From Glycomyces sp. TRM65418 (GTDB lineage: Bacteria > Actinomycetota > Actinomycetes > Mycobacteriales > Micromonosporaceae): a stretch of 64,000 bases of DNA. How positions within the stretch are numbered: position 1 is the first letter of the stretch; the number at the start of each line of letters is the position of its first letter. A program made the translations under genes and the position numbers. Below the pieces are notes generated by a model, which did not search any database, was not told where the DNA came from, and worked only from the letters and a program-made list of their open reading frames with translations. The stretch covers positions 310,001 through 374,000 of the forward strand of contig NZ_JAJFAX010000003.1 of the NCBI RefSeq assembly GCF_019710475.1, read 5' to 3'. Positions 50,870-59,036 of the stretch are shown here, one piece after another.

Positions 50870-50910
50870 GCATGAGGGGCGCCTCCCCCACCGGGAGGCG
50901 CCCCTCATGC
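50870..50910. terminator. Large perfect hairpin, 18-bp stem
   Basis: GCATGAGGGGCGCCTCCC pairs perfectly with its complement across a 5-nt CCACC loop. It lies 17 bp beyond the stop of the DUF397 remnant (minus strand), so it may be that gene's old terminator. Confidence 0.6.
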
Positions 50911-50926
50911 GACTTCAGTATGAGCG

Positions 50927-51075
50927 CTATCCGCCTCCTGCTGCAAGCGGGAGACCGGCGAAGTCGGCGGCGGCCAGGCCGACGACCGGGGATGCCTCGC
51001 CGAGCTTGCTGTCACGGACCTGGAAGTCCTCGCCGGTGGCGCGGCGCCGAGCCGCACTGGAAGCCCTGGCTCGAA
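50927..51075 (-). pseudogene. Degenerate DUF397 fragment
   Basis: The minus strand encodes FQVRDSKLGEASPVVGLAAADFAGL, matching the end of DUF397 (VRDSK...P.L...A...F). Just upstream, in another frame, ESSSQGFQCGSA resembles the family's KSSYS...CVEV segment. The frame break, the missing Trp and the absence of the usual upstream helix-turn-helix gene indicate a frameshifted remnant. The boundary at 51075 is approximate. Confidence 0.5.
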
Positions 51076-51675
51076 GACTCGGCGTTCCGGGTCTTCTACA
51101 GCGGCCGCACTGTCCACTCGGCCCTGGCCTCGGTGAGGTTCTGCGATGGCCAAGACCGCCTCCCCCGCCGAGGACCCGCGGAGCCGCTCCACCGCCCGCT
51201 CGGACGGCGCCTCCACTCGGGCAGCCCGTGGCCTGGCATCGCGCCCGGAACGGCGGCGACTGGTGAATCCTCGACCGGGCCAGCGCGCTCATCGCGGACT
51301 CCGACACCCGACAAGTCCGGCTGAACCCGCTCCGCATCCGGCGACGCGGACCTCCCCGCCGCTCCCCCACCGGTTCGCGGAGCCTCGAACGGGCGCAGCG
51401 GCGTCCGGTGCGCTCCCCAGGAGGCGCCTGCCGCGACATCGCCACCCGGTCGTCGGGCCGGCCGATCCTCACCCAGGATCGGCCGGCCCACCCCCTTGAC
51501 CAGAGGACTCGCTCCGCTGCACCCCGTGGCGGAGCTTCCCTCGCACTGCAGGGTTTCCAGGAGTCCGGGAAATACACCATCGCAGCGAACCGTCTGAGGC
51601 GGCCCGAAATCGAGGCGAGAGCGAATCCTGCCTACGATCGTGGCAACACCCGATCGCCCTTAGAGGAGAACCACC

Positions 51676-52884
51676 TTGCGGCGCACCTCAATCACCCTCG
51701 ACATCGCCAATCTGCTCACCGCGCTCCCCGCCCGGGGCCGCCACCACCCGGACAAGGCGTTCGACAAGATCGTGGACAAGGTCCGGTCCAACGTCGACGG
51801 TGTCAGGCTCCGCGAGTCGGACGAGGCCCTGCTCGAGTCGATCCGACTGCTCATGCGGTTCACCGCCGCCACCGAAGGCCTCTCCGGCGTCGGCTGGCTG
51901 TCGATCCTCGACCTGATCACCGCCCGCGTCGACAACCTCTTCCGAGTGCGGAAGCTCCACGATCTCCACCCCGAGATCGGCCGCGAGGTCATCAAGGCCC
52001 CGATCTTCGTCGTCGGCATGCCCCGGACCGCGACCACCCTGACCCACAAGGTGCTCGCCCAATCACCGGGCAACCGCGGGCCGCTCCTGTGGGAGATGTA
52101 CAACGTCGACCTGCCGCAGGACCCCGCCACCGAGCGGCGCCGGCGCAACGCCACCCAGCGCCGCCTCGACCAGACGCTCGCGCTCAGCCCCTCCTGGAAG
52201 CAGATCCACCCCGTCTCGGCCGACCTGCCCGAGGAGATCTACTTCCTGCTCGTCCACACCGCCCTGCACTGCAGCGTACTGCCGATGCCGAAGTACGTCG
52301 AGTTCCTCAAGACCTACGACTCCACCCCCGACTACCGGTTCATCAAGGAGTGCCTGCAGGTCCTCCAGTACGGGCGCGAGCCGAAGCGCTGGGCGCTCAA
52401 GCACCCCGGCACGCTGTTCCACCTGGAGGCCGTGCACCGGGTCTTCCCCGACGCCCAGGTCGTGTGGACCCATCGCGATCCGAACACGGTCATGGGCTCG
52501 ATGTGCTCGATGGCCGAATCGCTGATCCGCCTGCACGTCAAGCGCAGCGCGGTCGATCTCCACGCGATCGGGGCGCTCTGGCTCAAGATCCTCTCCGAAG
52601 GGGTCGCCTCGGCGCGCGACCAGCGGGCTCGGCTGCCGCGGGGCACGGTCATCGACGTCGGCTACCACCTGATGATGTCCGACCCGTACACGTTCGTCCC
52701 GCAACTGTTCGAGCAGCTGCACCTGCCCTGGAGCGACGTGGACGAACGCAACCTCAAGATCGCGCTCGACCGGCCGACCGACCACCGTGGACACGAGTAC
52801 ACCATCAGCGACTACGGGCTCACGCCCGACGCCGTCGGCGACGCCTTCGGCGACTACGAACGGTTCGTCGCCACCCTGAAATAG
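51676..52884 (+). CDS. Sulfotransferase-family protein
   Basis: TTG at 51676 follows GAGGAG and gives 402 residues. The PAPS 5'-phosphosulfate loop is FVVGMPRTATTLTHKVLA (114-121 core) and the 3'-phosphate region is VVWTHRDPNTVMGSMCSMAESL. The N-terminal 100 residues are helical. Family members transfer sulfate from PAPS to small molecules or sugars. No sulfate-activation or natural-product genes adjoin it, so the acceptor is unknown. It converges with the SARP gene, 17 bp apart. Confidence 0.9.
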   Translation: MRRTSITLDIANLLTALPARGRHHPDKAFDKIVDKVRSNVDGVRLRESDEALLESIRLLMRFTAATEGLSGVGWLSILDLITARVDNLFRVRKLHDLHPEIGREVIKAPIFVVGMPRTATTLTHKVLAQSPGNRGPLLWEMYNVDLPQDPATERRRRNATQRRLDQTLALSPSWKQIHPVSADLPEEIYFLLVHTALHCSVLPMPKYVEFLKTYDSTPDYRFIKECLQVLQYGREPKRWALKHPGTLFHLEAVHRVFPDAQVVWTHRDPNTVMGSMCSMAESLIRLHVKRSAVDLHAIGALWLKILSEGVASARDQRARLPRGTVIDVGYHLMMSDPYTFVPQLFEQLHLPWSDVDERNLKIALDRPTDHRGHEYTISDYGLTPDAVGDAFGDYERFVATLK

Positions 52885-52901
52885 CCCGGGCCGGCCGCGT
52901 C

Positions 52902-54917
52902 TCATCGCACTGCGGTGCAGTGGCCGGTCCGGGCGCGGACCTCGGCGGCGTCGACATGGCCGAGGTCCGCGAGAGGACGGGGGCAGACGCCGGCCAGCAC
53001 CGAGGTGAGCGTCGTCGACGGCCTGCGCGGGGGCAGCAGTCGCGTGGCGGTGCGGAGGTAGTGATCCGACACCCGGTGCGCGGCGGCGCGGCGGTCCGCG
53101 TCGGCATCGATGCGGCGGGCGAGGTCGGCGGCGTAGGCGCGCAGCAGGTCGTGCTGGCGGTACCGGCCGGGTCGCCGCTCGGCGAGCAGGTGCGCGGACG
53201 TCAGCTCGGACAGCAGCATCTGCGCTCGTTCGAGCGACACGCCCGCGAGGCTCGCCGCCGCGGCCGCGGAGATGTCGGGGCCGGGGTGGAGGCCGAGGAG
53301 TCGGAACAGCCGGGCCGCTTCGGGGTCGAGCCGGGTGTACGACCAGGAGTACGCCGCGCGGACGTCCATGTGCTGCTCGAGGTCGTCGAAGGCGTCGAGA
53401 TCGCCGTTCGATTCGCGGAGCTCGTCGGCCAGCGCCCGGAGCGGGAAGTGCGGGTGCGTGGCGGCGCGGGCGGCCACGACCGCCAGGGCCAGGGGCAGCC
53501 GGGCGCACGAGGCGATGATGGCCGCCGCTGCTTCGGGTTCGGCGGCCACCCTGTCGGGGCCCAGGCGGTGTTCCAGGAACTGCCGGGCCTCGTCGACCGT
53601 GAGCAGGTCGAGGTTCACCGGGTGGGCGCCGTCGAGAGCGATCAGCCCCGACATCCGGTTCCGGCTGGTGACCACCACCAGGCAGTCTCGGCCGCCGGGA
53701 AGCAGCGGGCGCACCTGCTCGGCGTCGCGGGCGTTGTCGAGGACCACCAGCACCCGCTTGTCCGCCAGCAACGTGCGGTACAGGCCGGTTTGGGCCTCGA
53801 GGCCCGAGGGCGTCCGTTCGGGCGTCACGTTCAAGGCGTCCAGGAACCCCCGCACGGCCTCGCCGGGTTCCATCGGCCGGCTGCCGGGGTCGAAGCCGCG
53901 CAGGTTCACGTACAACTGACCGTCGGTGTACCGTTCGGCGATCTGGTGGGCCCAATGCACCGCCAGGGTGGTCTTGCCGATCCCGGCCGTGCCGGTGATC
54001 GCGATGATCACCACCGCGCCCGGTCGGTCCAGGCCGGTTTCGCCGCTGTCGTGCACGAGCTTGTCGAGCTCGGCGAGGTGGCCGCTGCGGCCGGTGAAAC
54101 CGCTGAGCGCCGCGGGCAGCTGTCGAGGGACGCGGGCTTCGGCGGGCCTGCCGTCGGTCACTGGCGGCGCGGTCAGGGCCGGATCGCCCGCCAGGATCTG
54201 CTGCTGGAGATCCTGTGCGGACTGTCCGGGTCGGAGGCCCAGTTCCTCGTCGAGGAGGCGGTGCAGCCGCTGGTAGGCCTCGAGCGCCTCGGCCTGCCGG
54301 CCGCACCGGTACAAGGCGAGGATCAGGAGCTCCCAGAACCGCTCACGCAGCGGATGCGCCTCGACTAGGGCCTCCAGTTCGACGACGGCGACGGCATGGC
54401 GCCCGACGCTCAGCTCGGCGGTCAGGCACTGCTCGGTGGCCTCCAGGCGCTGATCCTCCAGTGCGCGGGCCCGGTCGCGGACGGCGAGCAGGTCGATGTC
54501 GGCGAACGCGGCGCCGCGCCACAGTCCCAGACCGGCCCGGAACGCGGCCGCCGCATCGGCGAGGCGCCCGTCGTCCCATGCCCGGCGTCCTTCGGCGACC
54601 GACTGCTCGAACCGGTCGGCGTCGAGCGCGGACGCCGGGACTTCGAGCAGGTAGCCGCCCGGTCGGCCGTGCAGGACCGCGGTGGCGCCGGTTCTGGCGA
54701 GGAGTTTCCGGAGCCGGTACACGTAGGCCTGCAGGGTCGACTTCGCCGCGCGCGGGGGGCGGCCTTCCCACAGCTCGTCGATCAGCCGGTCGCGCCCGAC
54801 CGTCCGGTTCGGACTCAGGAGCAGCAGCGCCAGCAGCTCCCGCTGCTTGGCCGCGCCCATCGCCACCGCTCGCCCCTCATCGGCGAGTTCCACCGGTCCC
54901 AGTACCCGAAATTCCAC
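52902..54917 (-). CDS. AfsR/DnrI-type SARP regulator with NB-ARC domain
   Basis: GTG at 54917 begins VEFRVLGPVELADEGRAVAMGAAKQRELLALLLL, the OmpR-like DNA-binding domain (1-95). A BTAD domain follows (about 96-245), then an NB-ARC ATPase with P-loop ITGTAGIGKTTLA (309-317), VLVVLDNARDAEQV and VVVTSRNRMSGL. A winged helix (RYRQHDLLRAYAADLAR) comes next, and the protein stops at 671 residues, without the TPR array usual in AfsR relatives. It is divergent from a secreted protein whose promoter has SARP-spaced heptamers. Confidence 0.92.
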   Translation of the reverse strand: MEFRVLGPVELADEGRAVAMGAAKQRELLALLLLSPNRTVGRDRLIDELWEGRPPRAAKSTLQAYVYRLRKLLARTGATAVLHGRPGGYLLEVPASALDADRFEQSVAEGRRAWDDGRLADAAAAFRAGLGLWRGAAFADIDLLAVRDRARALEDQRLEATEQCLTAELSVGRHAVAVVELEALVEAHPLRERFWELLILALYRCGRQAEALEAYQRLHRLLDEELGLRPGQSAQDLQQQILAGDPALTAPPVTDGRPAEARVPRQLPAALSGFTGRSGHLAELDKLVHDSGETGLDRPGAVVIIAITGTAGIGKTTLAVHWAHQIAERYTDGQLYVNLRGFDPGSRPMEPGEAVRGFLDALNVTPERTPSGLEAQTGLYRTLLADKRVLVVLDNARDAEQVRPLLPGGRDCLVVVTSRNRMSGLIALDGAHPVNLDLLTVDEARQFLEHRLGPDRVAAEPEAAAAIIASCARLPLALAVVAARAATHPHFPLRALADELRESNGDLDAFDDLEQHMDVRAAYSWSYTRLDPEAARLFRLLGLHPGPDISAAAAASLAGVSLERAQMLLSELTSAHLLAERRPGRYRQHDLLRAYAADLARRIDADADRRAAAHRVSDHYLRTATRLLPPRRPSTTLTSVLAGVCPRPLADLGHVDAAEVRARTGHCTAVR

Positions 54918-55007
54918 TACCGCCCCCAGACGTTCACAGTTCGCCCCGTAAGCCGCAATACCGCTCATCATCACACAACTGCGCGAATTTCGCTGTCCAC
55001 GGGGAGG

Positions 55008-55036
55008 CGCCAGCGCGACGCCAGCACCGCGCCAGC
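55008..55036 (+). promoter_or_regulatory. SARP binding site, three CGCCAGC heptamers at 11-bp period
   Basis: CGCCAGC occurs at 55008-55014, 55019-55025 and 55030-55036, separated by 4 bp each. SARPs bind heptameric direct repeats with exactly this 11-bp geometry, usually about 8 bp upstream of the -10. The site precedes the 55082 gene and is adjacent to the SARP gene. No good TAnnnT -10 follows, as expected for an activator-dependent promoter. Confidence 0.75.
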
Positions 55037-55081
55037 GCGCGGTGACAGCCTTGATCGCGAACCTCACCAAAAGGAGGAAAG

Positions 55082-55483
55082 ATGAAATCGCAACTGCTCA
55101 AGGGTCTTGGGGCTCTTGGCCTCATGACGGGGATGACCCTCGCCGTCGCCGTCCCGGCGCAGGCCGCCGAGTTCTCGCCGAGGGCCGCGGCCTGCATCAC
55201 CTCGTTCACTGTCCACACCTCCGAGGACTGGGGCGCGGACGGGGACGAGCCGTACCTGGTGACCAACACGGGGACCTGGTACGCCCCGGGGTCGATGGAC
55301 GACGGTTCGACGGCGGCCGTCAACCGGACCGTCGACACGGGCACCGTCGTGCAGGCATGGGATGACGACTCGCCCGACGGCGACGACTTCATCGGCAGCG
55401 CCACGGTGGGTTCGGGCGGCACCCTGAACTTCCAGGGCGATGACGCGCACTACACCGCCAACTACCGGCTCGGCGCCTGCTAG
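55082..55483 (+). CDS. Secreted acidic small protein
   Basis: The 133-residue precursor has a clear signal peptide (MKSQLLKGLGALGLMTGMTLAVAVPAQAAE) and a strong ribosome site AAAGGAGG. The mature protein has two Cys, near each end (AACITSF and LGAC), likely a disulfide. The acidic segment AWDDDSPDGDDFIGSATVG resembles a Ca-binding loop of C2-like beta sandwiches. Function unknown. Its promoter carries the SARP repeats. Confidence 0.88.
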   Translation: MKSQLLKGLGALGLMTGMTLAVAVPAQAAEFSPRAAACITSFTVHTSEDWGADGDEPYLVTNTGTWYAPGSMDDGSTAAVNRTVDTGTVVQAWDDDSPDGDDFIGSATVGSGGTLNFQGDDAHYTANYRLGAC

Positions 55484-55505
55484 TCCGGTCGTCGGCCGCT
55501 GTGCG

Positions 55506-55544
55506 CGCCGAGAGCCGGGCCCACCAGGGGCCCGGCTCTCGGCG
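55506..55544. terminator. Bidirectional terminator, 17-bp stem
   Basis: CGCCGAGAGCCGGGCCC pairs perfectly with its complement around a 5-nt loop, between the convergent secreted-protein and MFS genes. Confidence 0.8.
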
Positions 55545-55564
55545 TGCCGGGAACGGGCCGCGAG

Positions 55565-56854
55565 TCAGCGCACGGACTTGATGGGCCACACCAGGATGCC
55601 GCCGAGGAGGGTCACGATCGCGCTCAGGACGTACAGGCCCGAGTAGCCGCCGAGACCGGCGACGATGGGGGCCGCCAGCGCGGGGCCGAGGACCTGCGGG
55701 GCGGTGGCGGCGATGTTGATGATGCCGAGGTCTTTGGCGCGGTCGGTCGCGGCGGGCAGCACCTGGGTGATGAGCGCCTGGTCGACCGAGAGGTACACGC
55801 CGAAGCCCGCGCCCATGACCGACGCCGCGACGATCGCGGCGGGCCAGGTGTGCCAGAAGACGAGGATCAGGGCGGCCGCGGTCATCACGGACGCGGAGGC
55901 GACGACGAGGGGTTTGCGGCGGTTGATCCGGTCCGAGAGCACGCCGCCGGCGACCGAGGTGGCGACGACGCCGGTGGTGTAGAGCAGGGTGAGGATCAGG
56001 ACGCCTTCGTCGGCGGTGCGCCCGGGGAAGAGCCGCTCGTAGCCCACGGCGTCTTGGAGGAAGAACAGCAGGTAGAGGGTGCCGGTGGCGTTGCCGAGCA
56101 TGACGAGGAACCGGGTGAACCAGGCCCAGGCGAAGTCCGGGTGCTCACGCGGGGAGACCCAGAAGGAGCCGAGCAGCGCCCGCGGCGAGAGGGGCGGGCG
56201 GGCTCGGTGCGGCAGCGGCGGGTCCGGTGTGGACAGGACGAAGGGGAGGGCCATCGCGGCGGCGGCGATGCCGATGACGGCGTATCCGGCTGCGAGGTCG
56301 GTGACGAGCGTGGTCACGATGACCGCGCCGATGACGAGCCCGAGGGCTTGGGGGAAGCCGATCCAGCCGGACACGACGGCGCGCTGGCGGATCGGCACGT
56401 GGTCGGGGATGCCCGCGTTGAGGCTCGCGTAGCCGGCGTTGAGCGCCGCTTGGGCGAGGCACCAGCACAGGAGGACGCCGAGGACGGTCGTCTGGAGGCC
56501 GAGCAGGCAGAGCGCGGCGGCGCCGACCGTGACGCCGCCGAGGGTCCACGGGTGGCGTCTGCCGAAGCGGCCGGTGGTGCGGTCGGAGAGGGCTCCGGCG
56601 AGGGGGTTGGCGATGACGGCGACGAGCGCGCCGCAGCCGGTGACGAGGCCGAACGCGGCGACCTTGCCGCGGTCGTCGATGTCGGCGAGCTGGATCGGCA
56701 GCAGGACCTGGATCGGGGTGAAGAAGGCCATGTAGAGGCCGAGCATCCCGGTGGAGATGCCGCCGATCCAGACCTTGCCGACGTTGCGGCGGGGTTCGGT
56801 GAGCGCGGTGGGCGGTGGGGCCGCGGGGGGTGAGGCTTCGGGGGCGGTGGTCAT
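55565..56854 (-). CDS. MFS transporter
   Basis: The 429-residue protein has 12 membrane spans. A loop motif GALSDRTTGRFGRRHPWTLGG resembles the GPH sugar:cation symporter signature, and the second half repeats it as GGVLSDRINRRKPLV. The N terminus (1-25) is Pro-rich. An inverted repeat lies upstream, and the AraC gene is next upstream in the same direction. A sugar or related small solute is inferred. Confidence 0.88.
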   Translation of the reverse strand: MTTAPEASPPAAPPPTALTEPRRNVGKVWIGGISTGMLGLYMAFFTPIQVLLPIQLADIDDRGKVAAFGLVTGCGALVAVIANPLAGALSDRTTGRFGRRHPWTLGGVTVGAAALCLLGLQTTVLGVLLCWCLAQAALNAGYASLNAGIPDHVPIRQRAVVSGWIGFPQALGLVIGAVIVTTLVTDLAAGYAVIGIAAAAMALPFVLSTPDPPLPHRARPPLSPRALLGSFWVSPREHPDFAWAWFTRFLVMLGNATGTLYLLFFLQDAVGYERLFPGRTADEGVLILTLLYTTGVVATSVAGGVLSDRINRRKPLVVASASVMTAAALILVFWHTWPAAIVAASVMGAGFGVYLSVDQALITQVLPAATDRAKDLGIINIAATAPQVLGPALAAPIVAGLGGYSGLYVLSAIVTLLGGILVWPIKSVR

Positions 56855-57010
56855 GCGGGCCTGCTTCGCGCTTCGGTCGGTGGCTCCGCGCCGGGAGTCG
56901 GGATGCCGGTCGGTCACGCCGCGTCGCTCGGGTCGGCGGCTTCGCGCGGCCGAAGCGACGGCTGCCCGAGCGAGGTCGGACAGAGGGGGCGTGTCGACCG
57001 CAGACGCCTC

Positions 57011-57034
57011 CGAACGTGACGTGAGTAACGTTCG
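57011..57034. promoter_or_regulatory. Inverted repeat CGAACGT-N10-ACGTTCG
   Basis: Perfect 7-bp arms lie between the AraC stop and the MFS start, the right position for an operator of the MFS gene. Confidence 0.5.
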
Positions 57035-57042
57035 AGACGGTA

Positions 57043-57855
57043 TCAGTTCGCGGACTCGCCTGGAACCCCTTGCCGGTCGGGATTTCGGTGGCGGGCGGCG
57101 CGGACGGCGCGCGGCGAGGCGCCCAGTTCGCGGCGGCAGGCCTTGTTGAAGGCCTGGAGGTCGGGGAGGCCGACTGCGGCGGCGATCGCGGGGATCGACA
57201 GGGTCGATTCCCGCAGCAGGTGCCGGGCCCGCTCCAGGCGGCGGCGTCGGATGTGGGCGACCACGGTGGTCCCGGTGGCGGCGCGGAACAGGCGCGTCAA
57301 GTGGTTGTGGGACAGGCCGACCGCCGCGGCGACCTCGGGGACGGCGAGGGCCCGGGGCAGGTTCGCCTCGATGTGGGCGAGTGCGGCCGAGACGGCCGGG
57401 TGGCGTCCGGCTCCGCCCGGCTCGGGCGGCAGCTCGGTGAGTCGCCACAGGACGGTCCAGACCTCGGCGGCGGCCCGGGCCGGGGTGGCGGGGGCGGCGG
57501 CCACGGCGCGCCGCAGCGCCTCGGCCAGCGCGGGCCCGGCCGGGCCGGGGTCGCGCATGACCGGCACGGCCCGGGCGGTTCCCTCCCCGCGGAGCTTGAA
57601 GTGGGCGTAGCGGTGTTCGGAGGGGCCCCGGTAGCGGAACCGGGCCTCGGTGTCGGGCGGGATGAGGCTGACGCGGCCGGGCCGGATCGCGTGCGAGGTG
57701 CCGCCGACGATGAGTTCGGCCTCGTAGTCGTACAGGTGCAGCTGCCACAGGTCGGGCAGGCGGAAGACGTCCTCGGCGGCGGTGAGGCCGTGGACGCCGA
57801 CTCCGGCGTGCACGGCCGCGGGCGGGAGGTCGAGATGGAGGCGCACGCGTCGCAC
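57043..57855 (-). CDS. AraC-family regulator
   Basis: The 270-residue protein has an N-terminal cupin-like sensing domain (LYDYEAELIVGGTSHAIRPGRVSLIPPDTEARFRYRG) and a C-terminal double helix-turn-helix (LAVPEVAAAVGLSHNHLTRLFRAATGTTVVAHIRRRRLERARHLLRESTLSIPAIAAAVGLPDLQAFNKACRRELGASPRAVR). It is divergent from the PhyH-like gene and upstream of the MFS gene, so it probably controls both. Confidence 0.93.
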   Translation of the reverse strand: MRRVRLHLDLPPAAVHAGVGVHGLTAAEDVFRLPDLWQLHLYDYEAELIVGGTSHAIRPGRVSLIPPDTEARFRYRGPSEHRYAHFKLRGEGTARAVPVMRDPGPAGPALAEALRRAVAAAPATPARAAAEVWTVLWRLTELPPEPGGAGRHPAVSAALAHIEANLPRALAVPEVAAAVGLSHNHLTRLFRAATGTTVVAHIRRRRLERARHLLRESTLSIPAIAAAVGLPDLQAFNKACRRELGASPRAVRAARHRNPDRQGVPGESAN

Positions 57856-57891
57856 GGTGAGAATCGACCACCAGTCAGTGATTCATGCCAA

Positions 57892-57919
57892 TTACAGGAG
57901 AGGGATCGGATTCTATCTT
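57892..57919 (+). promoter_or_regulatory. Leaderless promoter of the PhyH-like gene
   Basis: TTACAG (57892-57897) and TATCTT (57914-57919) are 16 bp apart. The -10 ends six bases before ATG 57926, so the transcript should start at the start codon. Confidence 0.6.
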
Positions 57920-57925
57920 CGGTGC

Positions 57926-58741
57926 ATGGCAACCACTGAACACCTCCTGACATCGGTCGAGATGGCGCGGTTCGTCGCCCACGGGTACCACCGGATGGAC
58001 GCGGTCGTGCCGGCCGCGATCAACGAGCGGGCCGTTCCGGCCTTCGAGGCGGGTCGGCTGCCGGACGTCTCCTTCGGGACGCCGCTGCGGCGGGCCTTCG
58101 CGGAGGGCTCGATCTCGCGGGCGATCCTGGCGATCCCGGCGGTGGCCGGGGCGCTCCGCAGCCTCGTCGGCCCGGACCCCACGGTGGACCACCACCACGT
58201 CCACGTGCGCGAGCCGCACGAAGGCCGCGCGCAGCCGCTCCACGGCGACGCCGTCATCGACACCCGCGTCGACGCGTTCGACGTGCAGCTCATGTACTAC
58301 CCGCAGGAGGTCACCGCGGCGATGGGCGGCACGCTGAGCGTGCCGGGTTCGCATCTGCGCCGCACCAACGAGTCCGACACCGGCCGCTACCAGAACTTGC
58401 GCGGCCAGACCCGCCTGACGTGCCCGGCGGGGACCGTGGTGCTCCTCCACCACGGCATCTGGCACGGCGGGCGGCGCAACGACAGCGACATCCGCCGCTA
58501 CATGTACAAGATCCGCTTCAACCCCACCGTGCCGCAGGTGCGGACCTGGGACGTCGCGGATCTGGACGACCCGGCCGTCGCCAGGGAGCTCTCGGTGTAC
58601 CACCCCTGGTGCGAGCACGCCACCGCCCGCCTGGAGATCTACAACCGCATCACGATGTGGCGGGCACTCACCGGCGACGCCTCGTTCGACATCGACTACT
58701 GGGCGACGCGCGTCGCCAACCGCCCCGGGAGGGTCGCATGA
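57926..58741 (+). CDS. Phytanoyl-CoA dioxygenase (PhyH) family protein
   Basis: The 271-residue protein is a cupin-fold Fe(II)/2-oxoglutarate dioxygenase. The iron site is HGD (LHGDAVID), with the distal His in VVLLHHGIWHGGRRND. The 2-oxoglutarate Arg is likely in RRYMYKIRF. PhyH enzymes hydroxylate fatty acids, natural products or amino acids. It overlaps an 86-residue gene by 4 bp and is divergent from the AraC gene. Substrate is unknown. Confidence 0.9.
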   Translation: MATTEHLLTSVEMARFVAHGYHRMDAVVPAAINERAVPAFEAGRLPDVSFGTPLRRAFAEGSISRAILAIPAVAGALRSLVGPDPTVDHHHVHVREPHEGRAQPLHGDAVIDTRVDAFDVQLMYYPQEVTAAMGGTLSVPGSHLRRTNESDTGRYQNLRGQTRLTCPAGTVVLLHHGIWHGGRRNDSDIRRYMYKIRFNPTVPQVRTWDVADLDDPAVARELSVYHPWCEHATARLEIYNRITMWRALTGDASFDIDYWATRVANRPGRVA

Positions 58742-58998
58742 AGCAGCAAGTCCTCGTCCTCTACTTGAACACCTCCGCGCTCGACGCCGAAGTGCTGGGC
58801 TGGGCCAACTACGACGGCACCGGCAGGACCAGTCCCGCCACCGGCGACGGCGACGAGCCGCCGTACGAGACGGGCGTGGACGCGCTCAAGGACGGCTGGC
58901 GGCTCTTCCAGGCGTCGCAGCTGATGCCGCCCTACCCCGGGCACGAGTACGAGACGTCGTTCCTCAAGCACGAGTTCTGGTTCGAGAAGCTCGAATAG
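58738..58998 (+). CDS. Small protein coupled to the PhyH-like gene
   Basis: This 86-residue protein begins MKQQVLVLYLNTSALDAEVLGWANYDGTG and ends HEYETSFLKHEFWFEKLE, with a first beta strand and an aromatic, acidic C terminus. Its ATG overlaps the PhyH stop (ATGA), so it is translationally coupled. No family is recognised. A small partner or accessory protein of the dioxygenase is possible. Confidence 0.75.
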   Translation: MKQQVLVLYLNTSALDAEVLGWANYDGTGRTSPATGDGDEPPYETGVDALKDGWRLFQASQLMPPYPGHEYETSFLKHEFWFEKLE

Positions 58999-59006
58999 CC
59001 GCGAGC

Positions 59007-59028
59007 GGGCCGGCCCGGAGGCCGGCCC
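59007..59028. terminator. Hairpin terminator
   Basis: A 9-bp stem GGGCCGGCC with a CGGA loop lies between convergent genes. Confidence 0.65.
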
Positions 59029-59036
59029 CCTTCGGG

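Larger units (their letters stand above)
49173..51675. other. Repeat-rich region without intact genes
   Basis: About 2.5 kb lies between the SnoaL-like and sulfotransferase genes with no ORF of coding-like composition. It contains a hexanucleotide array, phrases such as CTTCGATCCCCA and CAGCCTGCAAC repeated within 250 bp (49900-50020), three copies of a TTGTCGCC...TTGAAC unit, a large hairpin and a degenerate DUF397 fragment. An AT-richer patch (about 50460-50570) carries GATAAT with an upstream TG on the minus strand and could be a promoter. It looks like decayed or non-coding accessory DNA. Confidence 0.55.
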
